Part shown: piece after piece, positions 7,704 to 15,843 of the stretch
Position numbering within the stretch: the first letter of the stretch is position 1
How the letters are laid out: every line of letters begins with the position of its first letter
Source: Sphingopyxis soli
GTDB taxonomy: Bacteria; Pseudomonadota; Alphaproteobacteria; Sphingomonadales; Sphingomonadaceae
DNA length: 64,000 nucleotides
Reading direction: 5' to 3'
Assembly (NCBI RefSeq): GCF_018682675.1
Contig: NZ_JAFMTR010000033.1
Span: 1 to 64,000, forward strand
Made by a program: the position numbers and the translations under genes
Notes under the pieces: model-generated
What the model saw: only the letters and a program-made list of their open reading frames with translations
Database searches by the model: none
What the model was told of the DNA's origin: nothing

Positions 7704-8038
7704 GGCTTCGACCCTTTCTTCTTAACCCAGACGCGTTCGATCTTAGGGAGGAGGTCGTCAATCGCCTTCTCGATCGAATTGTAGCCGCCGGTGCGGACGA
7801 TGCTGTCGCGAAGCTCGATGTCGAGGACCTGCTCCACCGCGCAAAGCGTGTCGACCACGGACAAGGAGTCGAGTGGCACGGGCGCCTGGATGATCTTCGG
7901 GTTTTCCGGAGGCAGGGCAATTCCGCGCACCTGTGCCTCAGCCCTGGCCACTTGCAGCAGTTCGTCGACCAACGCCCTAATGGCGTCGGCTTTGGGAAAC
8001 GCGGTTGCCGCGGGCTGCGGAGGAGCGATTGTCGCCAT
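7700..8038 (-). CDS. Acyl carrier protein-like small protein
   Basis: A 112-residue protein. Residues 55-100 (PLDSLSVVDTLCAVEQVLDI onward to YNSIEKAIDDLLPKIE) match the carrier-protein pattern: a DSL motif whose Ser58 would bear 4'-phosphopantetheine, then helices II-IV. A charged 50-residue N-terminal helix precedes it. ATG at 8038 is preferred because GAGG stands just upstream; a GTG at 8059 would add 7 residues. It is the first gene of the XRE/ImmA/protease operon. No acyltransferase or synthase is nearby, so a signalling or scaffold use of a carrier fold seems more likely than lipid synthesis. No phosphopantetheinyl transferase is visible. Confidence 0.6.
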   Translation of the reverse strand: MATIAPPQPAATAFPKADAIRALVDELLQVARAEAQVRGIALPPENPKIIQAPVPLDSLSVVDTLCAVEQVLDIELRDSIVRTGGYNSIEKAIDDLLPKIERVWVKKKGSKP

Positions 8039-8362
8039 GCATGCCTCGCACGATTTCACTACATTAAATGCGATATAATGTCTGATAATCCGACACGCAA
8101 GCCCGAATTTGCAGCTCGGATTTTTGCAGGGTGTAGCGGGTCATCGGCGGTGCGGTGTGGTGGTCAGTGCCACCTCGAGGGACAACGACAGGGCAGAATC
8201 ATCAACTCGGGTCATAGCTCGATCAAAAGAACAGAGCTGGAATATTGAGTCAGTCGCCGACGAGTGATCTCCTTCGGTCACCCACCAGCCCCCAGCGGCT
8301 CCGTTCATTTCGGGCGGCCCATAGCCGAGTCTTGAAGCCGCGCCCCGACCGCATCCGGCGGT
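8039..8362. other. Divergent intergenic region between the cargo operon and traG
   Basis: This stretch separates the minus-strand cargo operon from the plus-strand transfer genes. Apart from the inverted repeat at 8061-8081 and an AT-rich patch around it, I see no gene, tRNA or terminator. It presumably carries both promoters; clear -35/-10 pairs cannot be named with confidence. Confidence 0.5.
8061..8081. promoter_or_regulatory. Inverted-repeat operator of the minus cargo operon
   Basis: ACATTA (8061-8066) and TAATGT (8076-8081) form a perfect 6-bp inverted repeat with a 9-base spacer, typical in size for XRE repressors. It lies 22 bases upstream of the acyl-carrier-like start and over an AT-rich promoter-like patch. 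Confidence 0.5.
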
Positions 8363-10408
8363 ATGGGCGGGAGCTTCAACGTGACCCCGACCAAATTGCT
8401 CATCGGCCAGATCCTTGTCGTGTTCGCAATCGTGATCGCGGGCCTCTGGGCGGCGACCCAATGGGCGGCGGCGATGCTCGCCTACCAGCCCGAACTTGGT
8501 CCGGCCTGGTTCATGGCTGGAAGCACGCCGGTCTATCGTCCCTGGGCGCTCTTCCCCTGGTGGTATCACTACGATGCCTATGCGCCGCATGTTTTCGACA
8601 AGGCCGGCGCGCTCGCCGGCGCGAGCGGTTTCATCGGCTGCGGCGCGGCGATCGCAGGCTCGCTCTGGCGCGCGCGGCAGTCGCGTCACGTCACCACCTA
8701 TGGTTCGGCGCGCTGGGCCAGGCCGAACGAGATCGAGCGGGCCGGCCTTTACGGTGATGCCGGCGTATTCCTGGGCCGCTCGCGCGGCCGCTATCTCCGG
8801 CATGACGGCCCCGAACATATCATGGCGTTCGCGCCAACCCGTTCGGGCAAGGGCGTCGGGCTGGTCATACCGACACTGCTTGGCTGGACCGGCAGCGCCG
8901 TGGTTCACGACATCAAGGGCGAGAACTGGCAGCTCACCGCCGGCTGGCGCGCGCGCTTCTCCCACGTCCTGCTGTTCAATCCGACCGATCCCGCTTCCGC
9001 CAAATACAACCCGCTGCTGGAGGTCCGGCGCGGCGAGCATGAGGTCCGCGACGTCCAGAACATCGCCGACATCCTGGTCGATCCCGAAGGCGCGCTCGAA
9101 CGGCGCAACCACTGGGAGAAAACCTCCCATTCGCTCCTGGTCGGCGCGATCCTCCACGTCCTTTATGCGGAGGAAGAAAAGACGCTCGCACGGGTAGCCA
9201 CATTCCTGTCGGACCCGCAGCGGCCGTTCACCGCCACGCTCCGGCGGATGATGACCACCAATCACCTCGGCACGAAGGATGCGCCGCAGATCCATCCCGT
9301 CGTCGCCTCGGCGGCGCGCGAGGTGCTCAACAAGAGCGAGAACGAGCGCAGCGGCGTCCTCTCCACCGCAATGTCGTTTCTCGGGCTCTATCGCGACCCG
9401 ACCGTCGCCGCGGTGACATCGCGCTGCGACTGGCGGATCGCCGATCTCGTCGAGGCCGGCCATCCGGTCTCGCTCTACCTTGTCATCCCGCCATCGGACA
9501 TCAGCCGCACCAAGCCGCTGGTGCGGTTGGTGCTCAACCAGATCGGCCGCCGCCTCACCGAAAAGCTCGATGCCGATCCCGCCAGGGCGGGCAAGCACAA
9601 GCTCCTGATGATGCTCGACGAGTTCCCGGCATTGGGGCGGCTCGACTTCTTCGAGACCAGTCTTGCCTTTCTCGCGGGCTATGGAGTGCGCGCCTTCCTG
9701 ATCGCGCAGTCCTTGAACCAGATCGAGAAGGCTTATGGCGAGCACAACTCGATCCTCGACAACTGCCATGTCCGCGTCGCGTTTGCGACCAACGACGAGC
9801 GCACGGCGCGGCGGATTTCGGACGCGCTCGGCATCGCCACCGAACAGCGCGCGATGCGCAACTATGCCGGCCACCGGCTCGCGCCCTGGCTGGCGCACGT
9901 CATGGTCAGCCGGCAGGAGACCGCCCGGCCACTCCTGACCACCGGCGAGGTGATGCAGCTCCCGCCCAAGGATGAGCTTGTCCTTGTCTCCGGCATGGCC
10001 CCGATCCGCGCGAGGAAGCTGCGCTATTACGAGGACCGCAATTTCCGCGAGCGGATCGCACCGCCGCCGCAGCCCGCGCCCGGAGACTATCCCGACCGGC
10101 CGCAGGCACGCCCCAACGACTGGAGCGGACTGGTCCGCGCGCCCGATACCCGGCTCGGCAAGCCCGATGACGATGCGAAGGCGGATGAGGACGGCGGCTT
10201 GCAACAGCAGCGCCACCCCGGCCTCGGCGAAGAACCCGCCAAAAAACCCGAGCCGCCAAAGCAGCTCGACCTGCTCGGCCTGGACAGCGACGACACCGAC
10301 ACGATCGCCGACAAGCACGCGATGGACCGCGCCGGCGCCACCGGCACGCTGATCCGCGCTCACGCGATCAATCAGGGTCGCAGCGCCGACATGCTGCCGG
10401 ACTTCTGA
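8363..10408 (+). CDS. traG: Type IV coupling protein TraG/VirD4
   Basis: A 681-residue inner-membrane ATPase that links the relaxase-DNA complex to the secretion channel. Hydrophobic segments at about 12-40 and 84-103 anchor the N-terminus. Walker A is APTRSGKGVG (157-166), and Walker B is LLMMLDEFPALG. The C-terminus is proline- and charge-rich (about 575-640). Two bases separate it from the CopG-like gene. The ATG at 8363 is the first plausible start after the intergenic region; its ribosome site is weak. Length and motifs are normal for the family. Confidence 0.95.
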   Translation: MGGSFNVTPTKLLIGQILVVFAIVIAGLWAATQWAAAMLAYQPELGPAWFMAGSTPVYRPWALFPWWYHYDAYAPHVFDKAGALAGASGFIGCGAAIAGSLWRARQSRHVTTYGSARWARPNEIERAGLYGDAGVFLGRSRGRYLRHDGPEHIMAFAPTRSGKGVGLVIPTLLGWTGSAVVHDIKGENWQLTAGWRARFSHVLLFNPTDPASAKYNPLLEVRRGEHEVRDVQNIADILVDPEGALERRNHWEKTSHSLLVGAILHVLYAEEEKTLARVATFLSDPQRPFTATLRRMMTTNHLGTKDAPQIHPVVASAAREVLNKSENERSGVLSTAMSFLGLYRDPTVAAVTSRCDWRIADLVEAGHPVSLYLVIPPSDISRTKPLVRLVLNQIGRRLTEKLDADPARAGKHKLLMMLDEFPALGRLDFFETSLAFLAGYGVRAFLIAQSLNQIEKAYGEHNSILDNCHVRVAFATNDERTARRISDALGIATEQRAMRNYAGHRLAPWLAHVMVSRQETARPLLTTGEVMQLPPKDELVLVSGMAPIRARKLRYYEDRNFRERIAPPPQPAPGDYPDRPQARPNDWSGLVRAPDTRLGKPDDDAKADEDGGLQQQRHPGLGEEPAKKPEPPKQLDLLGLDSDDTDTIADKHAMDRAGATGTLIRAHAINQGRSADMLPDF

Positions 10409-10410
10409 CA

Positions 10411-10836
10411 ATGGCCGCGATCAAACCCAACCGCGTCCGCTACCAGCTCTTCCTGCCCGAAGATCTGAGCCACCGCTTCGAGGCGCTGGCGAGCCAGCCC
10501 GGCGCGTCCAAATCGGCGATCCTCACCGACGCGCTCACCGCCTGGCTCAACCGGCAGGCGGCGAGCGAGCTGGAGAACAAGTTCAGCCAGCGGCTCGATC
10601 GCATGTCGCTCGCGCTGGGGCGTGTCGAGCGTGACGGGCATGTGCTGCTCGAGAGCCTGGCGCTGTTCATCCGCTATGAACTGATGGTGCAGGCCCCTTT
10701 GGCCGAAGCCGACGAAGCGGCGCGTGCGATCGGCCGAGACCGCTTCGAGGCGTTCATTGCCCGCGTCGGCGAAGCGCTCGCCAGCGGCCAGCGCACGCTT
10801 GCTGCCTCCGCGAAAGACAATGGAGGTGGGCGATGA
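10411..10836 (+). CDS. CopG-family ribbon-helix-helix protein of the trb operon
   Basis: A 141-residue protein. The N-terminal RHH is at about residues 8-48 (RYQLFLPEDLSHRFEALA then SKSAILTDALTAWLN), followed by a helical C-terminal region. Such a gene commonly stands between traG and trbB in these ICEs and is thought to regulate transfer genes. It begins 2 bases after traG stops and overlaps trbB by 4 bases (ATGA), so it is in the same transcript. Its target is not visible; the traG upstream region would be a candidate. Confidence 0.85.
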   Translation: MAAIKPNRVRYQLFLPEDLSHRFEALASQPGASKSAILTDALTAWLNRQAASELENKFSQRLDRMSLALGRVERDGHVLLESLALFIRYELMVQAPLAEADEAARAIGRDRFEAFIARVGEALASGQRTLAASAKDNGGGR

Positions 10837-11855
10837 GCGACACGCTTTTCGGCTCCGATAATTCCGCAGGGCGTCGGCGCGCGATGCTGCGCACCGCGAT
10901 GGGGCCGACCATCGCCGCAGCGCTGGCCGATCCGGTGGTCATCGAGATCATGGTGAACCCGGACGGCGTGTTGCGCCTTGATCGACTCGGCGAAGGCCGG
11001 ATCGATACCGGCACCAAATATGAGCCCGCGCAGGTCGAGCGGATCATCCGCCTGGTTGCCAGCCACGCACGGACAGAGGTTCATGGCAATGCGCCGATCG
11101 TGTCAGCCGAGCTGCCACCGCACGGCGAAGGCGCGGGCGAGCGGTTCGAGGGTATCCTGCCGCCGGTCAGCCTCGCGCCGTGCTTCTCGATCCGCAAGCC
11201 CGCGGCGCGCATCTACACTTTGCTCGACTATGTGCGGGACGGCATCATGCCCGCCGACACGGCGCGACTGCTGTCGATGGCCGTGGTCGAGCGCAAGAAC
11301 ATCCTGGTCGCGGGTGGCACCAGTTCGGGCAAGACGACGCTTGCCAACGCGCTGCTCGCCGAGATGGCGCACCTCGACGAACGCGTCATCATCATTGAAG
11401 ACACGCGTGAGTTGCAATGCGCCGCGCCCGACGTGGTGGGGCTGCGCACGCGTACGATTGGCACTGCCGGAGCCGGCGGCGTCACGATGGCTGATCTTGT
11501 CCGCTCGACATTGCGGCTCCGCCCCGATCGCATCGTCGTTGGCGAGGTGCGCGGGCGCGAAGCGCTCGACATGCTCAAAGCCTGGAACACCGGGCATCCG
11601 GGCGGCATCGCAACCGTCCACGCCAATTCGGCAGTGTCGGCGCTCTACCGGCTCGAGCAGCTCGTGCAGGAAAGCGTCGTCACCGTTCCGCGCCGGCTGA
11701 TCGCCGACGCCATCGACATGATCGTGTTCATCGCCGGGCGCGGCCTCGCGCGCCGCGTCGACACGATCGCGCGCGTCGCCGGCCTCGATCCCGACGGCGG
11801 CTACGCCGTCCTCGACCTTACTCCCGACCACGCCCTCGAACCCCAAGGAGAATGA
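10833..11855 (+). CDS. trbB: Conjugal transfer ATPase TrbB (VirB11-like)
   Basis: A 340-residue hexameric secretion ATPase that powers pilus assembly and substrate transfer at the inner membrane. Walker A is GGTSSGKTTL (161-170), preceded by the N-terminal domain and followed by the Asp box (IIIEDTRELQ) and His box region (GHPGGIATVHANS). Start and stop overlap the neighbouring genes by 4 bases each. It opens the trbBCDEJLFGI block. Normal length, no anomalies. Confidence 0.96.
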   Translation: MSDTLFGSDNSAGRRRAMLRTAMGPTIAAALADPVVIEIMVNPDGVLRLDRLGEGRIDTGTKYEPAQVERIIRLVASHARTEVHGNAPIVSAELPPHGEGAGERFEGILPPVSLAPCFSIRKPAARIYTLLDYVRDGIMPADTARLLSMAVVERKNILVAGGTSSGKTTLANALLAEMAHLDERVIIIEDTRELQCAAPDVVGLRTRTIGTAGAGGVTMADLVRSTLRLRPDRIVVGEVRGREALDMLKAWNTGHPGGIATVHANSAVSALYRLEQLVQESVVTVPRRLIADAIDMIVFIAGRGLARRVDTIARVAGLDPDGGYAVLDLTPDHALEPQGE

Positions 11856-12205
11856 CCATGCGCTTGTCCCGTATTCCTGCCCGTATTCCCGATCGTCGGA
11901 GCATCTTCCTCACCGGCGCCGCCATCGGCCTCGGGCTTGCGCTCGCCGCCACCGCGCAGGCCGCCGGCTCGGGCATGCCGTGGGAGGAACCGCTTCAGCA
12001 GGTCCTCGAATCGGTCCAGGGTCCTGTCGCCAAGATCGTCGCGGTGATCATCATCATCGTCACCGGTTTGACGCTCGCGTTCGGCGAGACGGCAGGCGGG
12101 TTCCGGCGCCTCATCCAGATCATCTTCGGCCTGTCGATCGCGTTTGCGGCGTCGAGCTTCTTCCTCAGCTTCTTCAGCTTCGGCGGCGGGGCGCTCATCT
12201 CGTGA
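11852..12205 (+). CDS. trbC: Conjugative pilin TrbC (VirB2-like)
   Basis: A 117-residue pilin precursor. A long signal region (residues 20-38, ending ATAQAAGSG) is followed by two hydrophobic helices (about 60-77 and 85-112), the arrangement of VirB2/TrbC pilins; in IncP the mature protein is cyclised by TraF. The extended N-terminus before the hydrophobic core is usual for the family. It overlaps trbB by 4 and trbD by 4 bases. Confidence 0.93.
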   Translation: MTMRLSRIPARIPDRRSIFLTGAAIGLGLALAATAQAAGSGMPWEEPLQQVLESVQGPVAKIVAVIIIIVTGLTLAFGETAGGFRRLIQIIFGLSIAFAASSFFLSFFSFGGGALIS

Positions 12206-12486
12206 ACGCGCCAAATTCCTATGGCGCCAGCCATATCGAGGGGTTCGAGGCGCCGATGCACCGCGCGCTTGCCGAGCCGATCCTGCTTGGCGGGGCGCCG
12301 CGAGCGATCGCGATCGTCAATGGTACGATCGCGGCCGCGCTCGGACTCGGTCTCCAGCAGTGGATCGCCGGGCTGGCCATGTGGGCGTTCGGGCACACTC
12401 TCGCGGTGTTCGCCGCCAAGCGCGATCCCGACTTCGCCCCGGTCCTTGTCCGCCACCTTCGCCAGAAGGGGCATCTGTCATGCTGA
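12202..12486 (+). CDS. trbD: Conjugal transfer protein TrbD (VirB3-like)
   Basis: A 94-residue inner-membrane protein starting at GTG 12,202, which overlaps the trbC stop (GTGA). A hydrophobic hairpin spans about residues 33-65 (PRAIAIVNGTIAAALGLGLQ, then AMWAFGHTLAVF), as in VirB3 proteins that accompany the VirB4 ATPase. Its end overlaps trbE by 7 bases. Size and position are standard. Confidence 0.92.
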   Translation: MNAPNSYGASHIEGFEAPMHRALAEPILLGGAPRAIAIVNGTIAAALGLGLQQWIAGLAMWAFGHTLAVFAAKRDPDFAPVLVRHLRQKGHLSC

Positions 12487-14948
12487 ATCTGCGCGAATAC
12501 CGTCAGAAGGCCGACCGGCTCGCCGATCATCTTCCATGGGCGGCGCTTGTCGCGCCCGGCGTGGTGCTCAACAAGGACGGCAGCTTTTTGCGCGTCCTCA
12601 GGTTCCGCGGCCCCGATCTAGAATCCGCCACCGAAGCCGAGCTTGTCGCCGCCTGCGCGCGGGCGAACAATGTCCTGAAGCGCTTCGGCTCGGGCTGGGC
12701 ACTCCATTTCGAGGCCGAGCGGCGCGAAGCGCTGGGTTATCCCGACAGCAGCTTTCCCGATGCGGCGTCGTGGCTGGTCGATGAGGAACGGCGCGCGGCG
12801 TTCGAAAGCGCGGGCGCGCATTTCGAGAGCCGCTATTATCTGACGCTCACCCTCCTGCCTCCGCCCGATCAGGCGGACACGGCGGGCCGAGCGCTGATCG
12901 AGCGCAGCGACGACGCGAAGGGCCGCGACTGGCGACAAGCGCTTGCCGGCTTCATCGCCGAGACGGATCGTGCGCTTGACCTGTTCAGAGGCTTCATGCC
13001 CGAGGTGCGCGCGCTCGGCGACAGCGAAATGCTGACCTTTCTCCACGGTGCGATCTCCGCGCGCCGCCATGTCGTCGCCGTGCCCGAAACGCCCATCTAT
13101 CTGGACGGGCTGCTCGCCGACACGCCGCTGACCGGCGGGCTCGAACCGATGCTCGGCGACGAGCATCTGCGGACGCTCACCATCCTCGGATTTCCGAACG
13201 CGAGCCGTCCCGGCATCCTCGACGGACTCAACCATGAGGATTTTGGCTATCGCTGGGTGACGCGCTTCATTGCGCTCGACAAGACCGACGCAACCAAAGC
13301 GCTCACTCGCCTGCGGCGGCAGTGGTTCAACAAGCGCAAGTCGATCACCGCGCTGCTGCGCGAAGTCATCTACAACCAGCCGGTCCAGCTTCTCGACAGC
13401 GATGCCGACAACAAGGTGGTCGATGCCGACCTCGCCTTGCAGGCGCTCGGCGGCGATCATGTCGCGTTCGGCTATCTGACGACGACGATCACCGTTGCCG
13501 ATATCGACCGCGCCCGCGTCGAGGAAAAGGTCCGCGCGGTCGAGCGCATCGTCAACGGGCTCGGCTTCACCTGCATCCGCGAGGGCATGAATGTGGTCGA
13601 GGCGTGGCTGTCGAGCCTGCCGGGCCATGTCTATGCGAACGTCCGGCAACCGATCGTCCACACCCTGAATCTCGCGCATCTCATGCCGCTGTCCTCGGTA
13701 TGGGCAGGACCGGCGCGTAATCCGCACCTCGACGGTCCGCCGCTGCTTTATGCGGAAACCAGCGGCTCGACGCCGTTCCGTCTCAGCACGCATGTCGGCG
13801 ACGTCGGTCATATGCTGATCGTCGGACCCACCGGGGCCGGAAAGTCGGTGCTGCTCGCAATGCTCGCGCTTCAGTTCCGGCGATATCCAGACTCCCAGGT
13901 CTATGTCTTCGACAAGGGATTTTCGGCGCGCGCGGCCGTGCTGGCGATGGGCGGCGCGCATCACGCGCTCGGGCTTGGCGGTGAGAGCGGTCATGCCGAT
14001 GACGTGGGCGGGCGAACGATCGCCTTCCAGCCGCTGCGCCACATCGATCGCTCCAACGCACGCGCCTGGGCGACCGAATGGATCGGCGCGCTGCTCGCCC
14101 ATGAGAAAGTACTGGTCACACCCGAGATCAAGGAGGCCGTCTGGTCGGCGCTCACCAATCTCGCGACCGCCCCGATCGAGGAACGCACGCTCACCGGCCT
14201 GTCGCTGCTGCTGCAATCGGCACCGCTGCGATCGGCGCTCGCGCCCTATACGCTCGAAGGATCGTTCGGCCGCCTGCTCGACGCCGCCGAAGACGATCTA
14301 GCGATCGCCGACGTGCAGTGCTTCGAGACTGAAGCGCTGATGGGGCAGGCGGGCGTCGTTGCGCCCGTGCTGACCTACCTGTTCCATCGTCTCGAGGAGC
14401 GCTTCACCGGGCGGCCGACGCTTCTCGTACTGGATGAAGCCTGGGTGTTCCTCGACCACCCGCTGTTCGCCGCGCGCATCCGTGAGTGGCTGAAGGTGCT
14501 GCGCAAGAAGAACGTCAGCGTCGTGTTCGCGACACAGAGCCTAGCCGATATCGCCGACAGCACGATCGCGCCGGCCATCATCGAAAGCTGTCCGCAGCGC
14601 ATCTTGCTGCCCAATGATCGGGCGATCGAGCCGCAGGGCCAGACGGTCTACGTCCGCTTCGGTCTCAACGCGCGCCAGATCGAACTGGTCAGCCGCGCGA
14701 CGCCCAAGCGGCAATATTATCTGCAATCAGCGCGCGGCAACCGGCTGTTCGAGCTTGGGCTAGGCCCGATCGCGCTGGCGTTGTGCGGCGCGTCCGATCC
14801 CGACAGCCAGAAGCGCATAGACGCGGTGCTGGCCGAAAAGGGCCAGGCCGACTTCGCCGCGACCTTTCTCTCCCAAGCCGGCCTCGATTGGGCGGCCGAC
14901 CTGCTTGGGCGTCACCCTGCCGCCCGCCCCCCAGAAGACAAGGAGTAA
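12480..14948 (+). CDS. trbE: Conjugal transfer ATPase TrbE (VirB4-like)
   Basis: An 822-residue ATPase, the largest engine of the mating channel. The N-terminal CagE/TrbE domain occupies roughly 1-430. Walker A is VGPTGAGKSVLLA (about 445-457) and Walker B is TLLVLDEAWVFLD near 650. The ATG at 12,480 lies inside the trbD end; the frame is open further upstream but homologous proteins begin MLNLREY-like. No truncation. Confidence 0.96.
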   Translation: MLNLREYRQKADRLADHLPWAALVAPGVVLNKDGSFLRVLRFRGPDLESATEAELVAACARANNVLKRFGSGWALHFEAERREALGYPDSSFPDAASWLVDEERRAAFESAGAHFESRYYLTLTLLPPPDQADTAGRALIERSDDAKGRDWRQALAGFIAETDRALDLFRGFMPEVRALGDSEMLTFLHGAISARRHVVAVPETPIYLDGLLADTPLTGGLEPMLGDEHLRTLTILGFPNASRPGILDGLNHEDFGYRWVTRFIALDKTDATKALTRLRRQWFNKRKSITALLREVIYNQPVQLLDSDADNKVVDADLALQALGGDHVAFGYLTTTITVADIDRARVEEKVRAVERIVNGLGFTCIREGMNVVEAWLSSLPGHVYANVRQPIVHTLNLAHLMPLSSVWAGPARNPHLDGPPLLYAETSGSTPFRLSTHVGDVGHMLIVGPTGAGKSVLLAMLALQFRRYPDSQVYVFDKGFSARAAVLAMGGAHHALGLGGESGHADDVGGRTIAFQPLRHIDRSNARAWATEWIGALLAHEKVLVTPEIKEAVWSALTNLATAPIEERTLTGLSLLLQSAPLRSALAPYTLEGSFGRLLDAAEDDLAIADVQCFETEALMGQAGVVAPVLTYLFHRLEERFTGRPTLLVLDEAWVFLDHPLFAARIREWLKVLRKKNVSVVFATQSLADIADSTIAPAIIESCPQRILLPNDRAIEPQGQTVYVRFGLNARQIELVSRATPKRQYYLQSARGNRLFELGLGPIALALCGASDPDSQKRIDAVLAEKGQADFAATFLSQAGLDWAADLLGRHPAARPPEDKE

Positions 14949-14954
14949 TTTCCC

Positions 14955-15707
14955 GTGCCCCGTATCCCTATCCGCAAATATGCGTGCCTCTCCGCTCTCG
15001 CGCTCGGCGCCGTCGGCTCGCTCGGTATCGGCATCGCGTTGACCTCGACGCCCGTCGCGGCCCAGCTCAGTGTGTTCGATCCATCGAACTATTCGCAAAA
15101 CCTGCTCACCGCCGCGCGCACGCTTGCCCAGATCAACAACCAGATCCAGAGTCTCCAGAACGAAGCGCAGATGCTGATCAACCAGGGCAAGAACCTGTCC
15201 CGGATCGATTTCCCGCAACTTCAGGAGCTTCGCCAGCGCCTCCAGCAGATCGACCAGCTCATGGGCCAGGCGCAGGGCGTCGACTTCCGCATCGATCAGC
15301 TCGACGAGCGCTTCCGCCAGCTCTACCCGCAGGAGTTCGATCAGGTGTTCCGCCGCGATCAGCGTGTGGCTCGCGCACGCGATCAACTCGATACCGCGAT
15401 GTCCGCGTTTCGCCAGACGATGGGGGTCCAGAACCGCATCGTCGACAACGTACGGAGCGACACGCAGGCGCTCGCCGACATCGTCGCGCGCAGCCAGGGC
15501 GCGGAAGGCTCGCTTCAGGCGCAGCAGGCCACGAACCAGCTTCTCGCGCTCACCGCCAAGCAGCAGCTCCAGCTTCAGCAAATGATGGCGGCGCAGTTCC
15601 GGGCGGAATCGGTCGAGCAGGCGCAGCGGGGCCAGATCGCGCGCGAGGCACGCGAGTCGACGCGCCGCTTCCTCGGCGACGGCAAGGCTTACACGCCACG
15701 CCAATGA
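14955..15707 (+). CDS. trbJ: Conjugal transfer protein TrbJ (VirB5-like)
   Basis: A 250-residue exported protein. It has an N-terminal signal (residues 8-36, hydrophobic core then ALTSTPVAAQ), and the rest is Gln-rich and strongly coiled-coil (for example INNQIQSLQNEAQMLINQGK). TrbJ/VirB5 proteins form the pilus tip or adhesin. It begins 6 bases after trbE. The usual small trbK exclusion gene does not follow it here. Confidence 0.93.
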   Translation: MPRIPIRKYACLSALALGAVGSLGIGIALTSTPVAAQLSVFDPSNYSQNLLTAARTLAQINNQIQSLQNEAQMLINQGKNLSRIDFPQLQELRQRLQQIDQLMGQAQGVDFRIDQLDERFRQLYPQEFDQVFRRDQRVARARDQLDTAMSAFRQTMGVQNRIVDNVRSDTQALADIVARSQGAEGSLQAQQATNQLLALTAKQQLQLQQMMAAQFRAESVEQAQRGQIAREARESTRRFLGDGKAYTPRQ

Positions 15708-15761
15708 GCTGAGGCAGGCGAGGACCGCGCCCCCAGCTCCCCCCGGGTCCGAACCTGTCTC

Positions 15762-15812
15762 GTCGCGGGGGCCGTAGGGCTTGCCCCTCTCATGGCCGCC
15801 GGTCCCCGCGAC
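15762..15812. repeat. Inverted repeat in the trbJ-trbL gap
   Basis: GTCGCGGGG (15,762-15,770) and CCCCGCGAC (15,804-15,812) are exact reverse complements across a 33-base loop. They lie in the 136-base gap where trbK usually stands. It could form an mRNA structure tuning trbL translation, or attenuate transcription; there is no T-run. Confidence 0.4.
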
Positions 15813-15843
15813 ACCTTTCAACTTCAAGCAGGAACCCGCCCAT

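Noticed and set aside
8141-10411. A 756-residue open frame antisense to traG
   Set aside because: Composition is low-complexity Arg/Gly/Ala with no family motif; it is the mirror of a well-supported coupling protein in high-GC DNA.
12618-14216. Long antisense frame across trbE
   Set aside because: No protein features; high GC third positions in trbE keep the opposite strand open.
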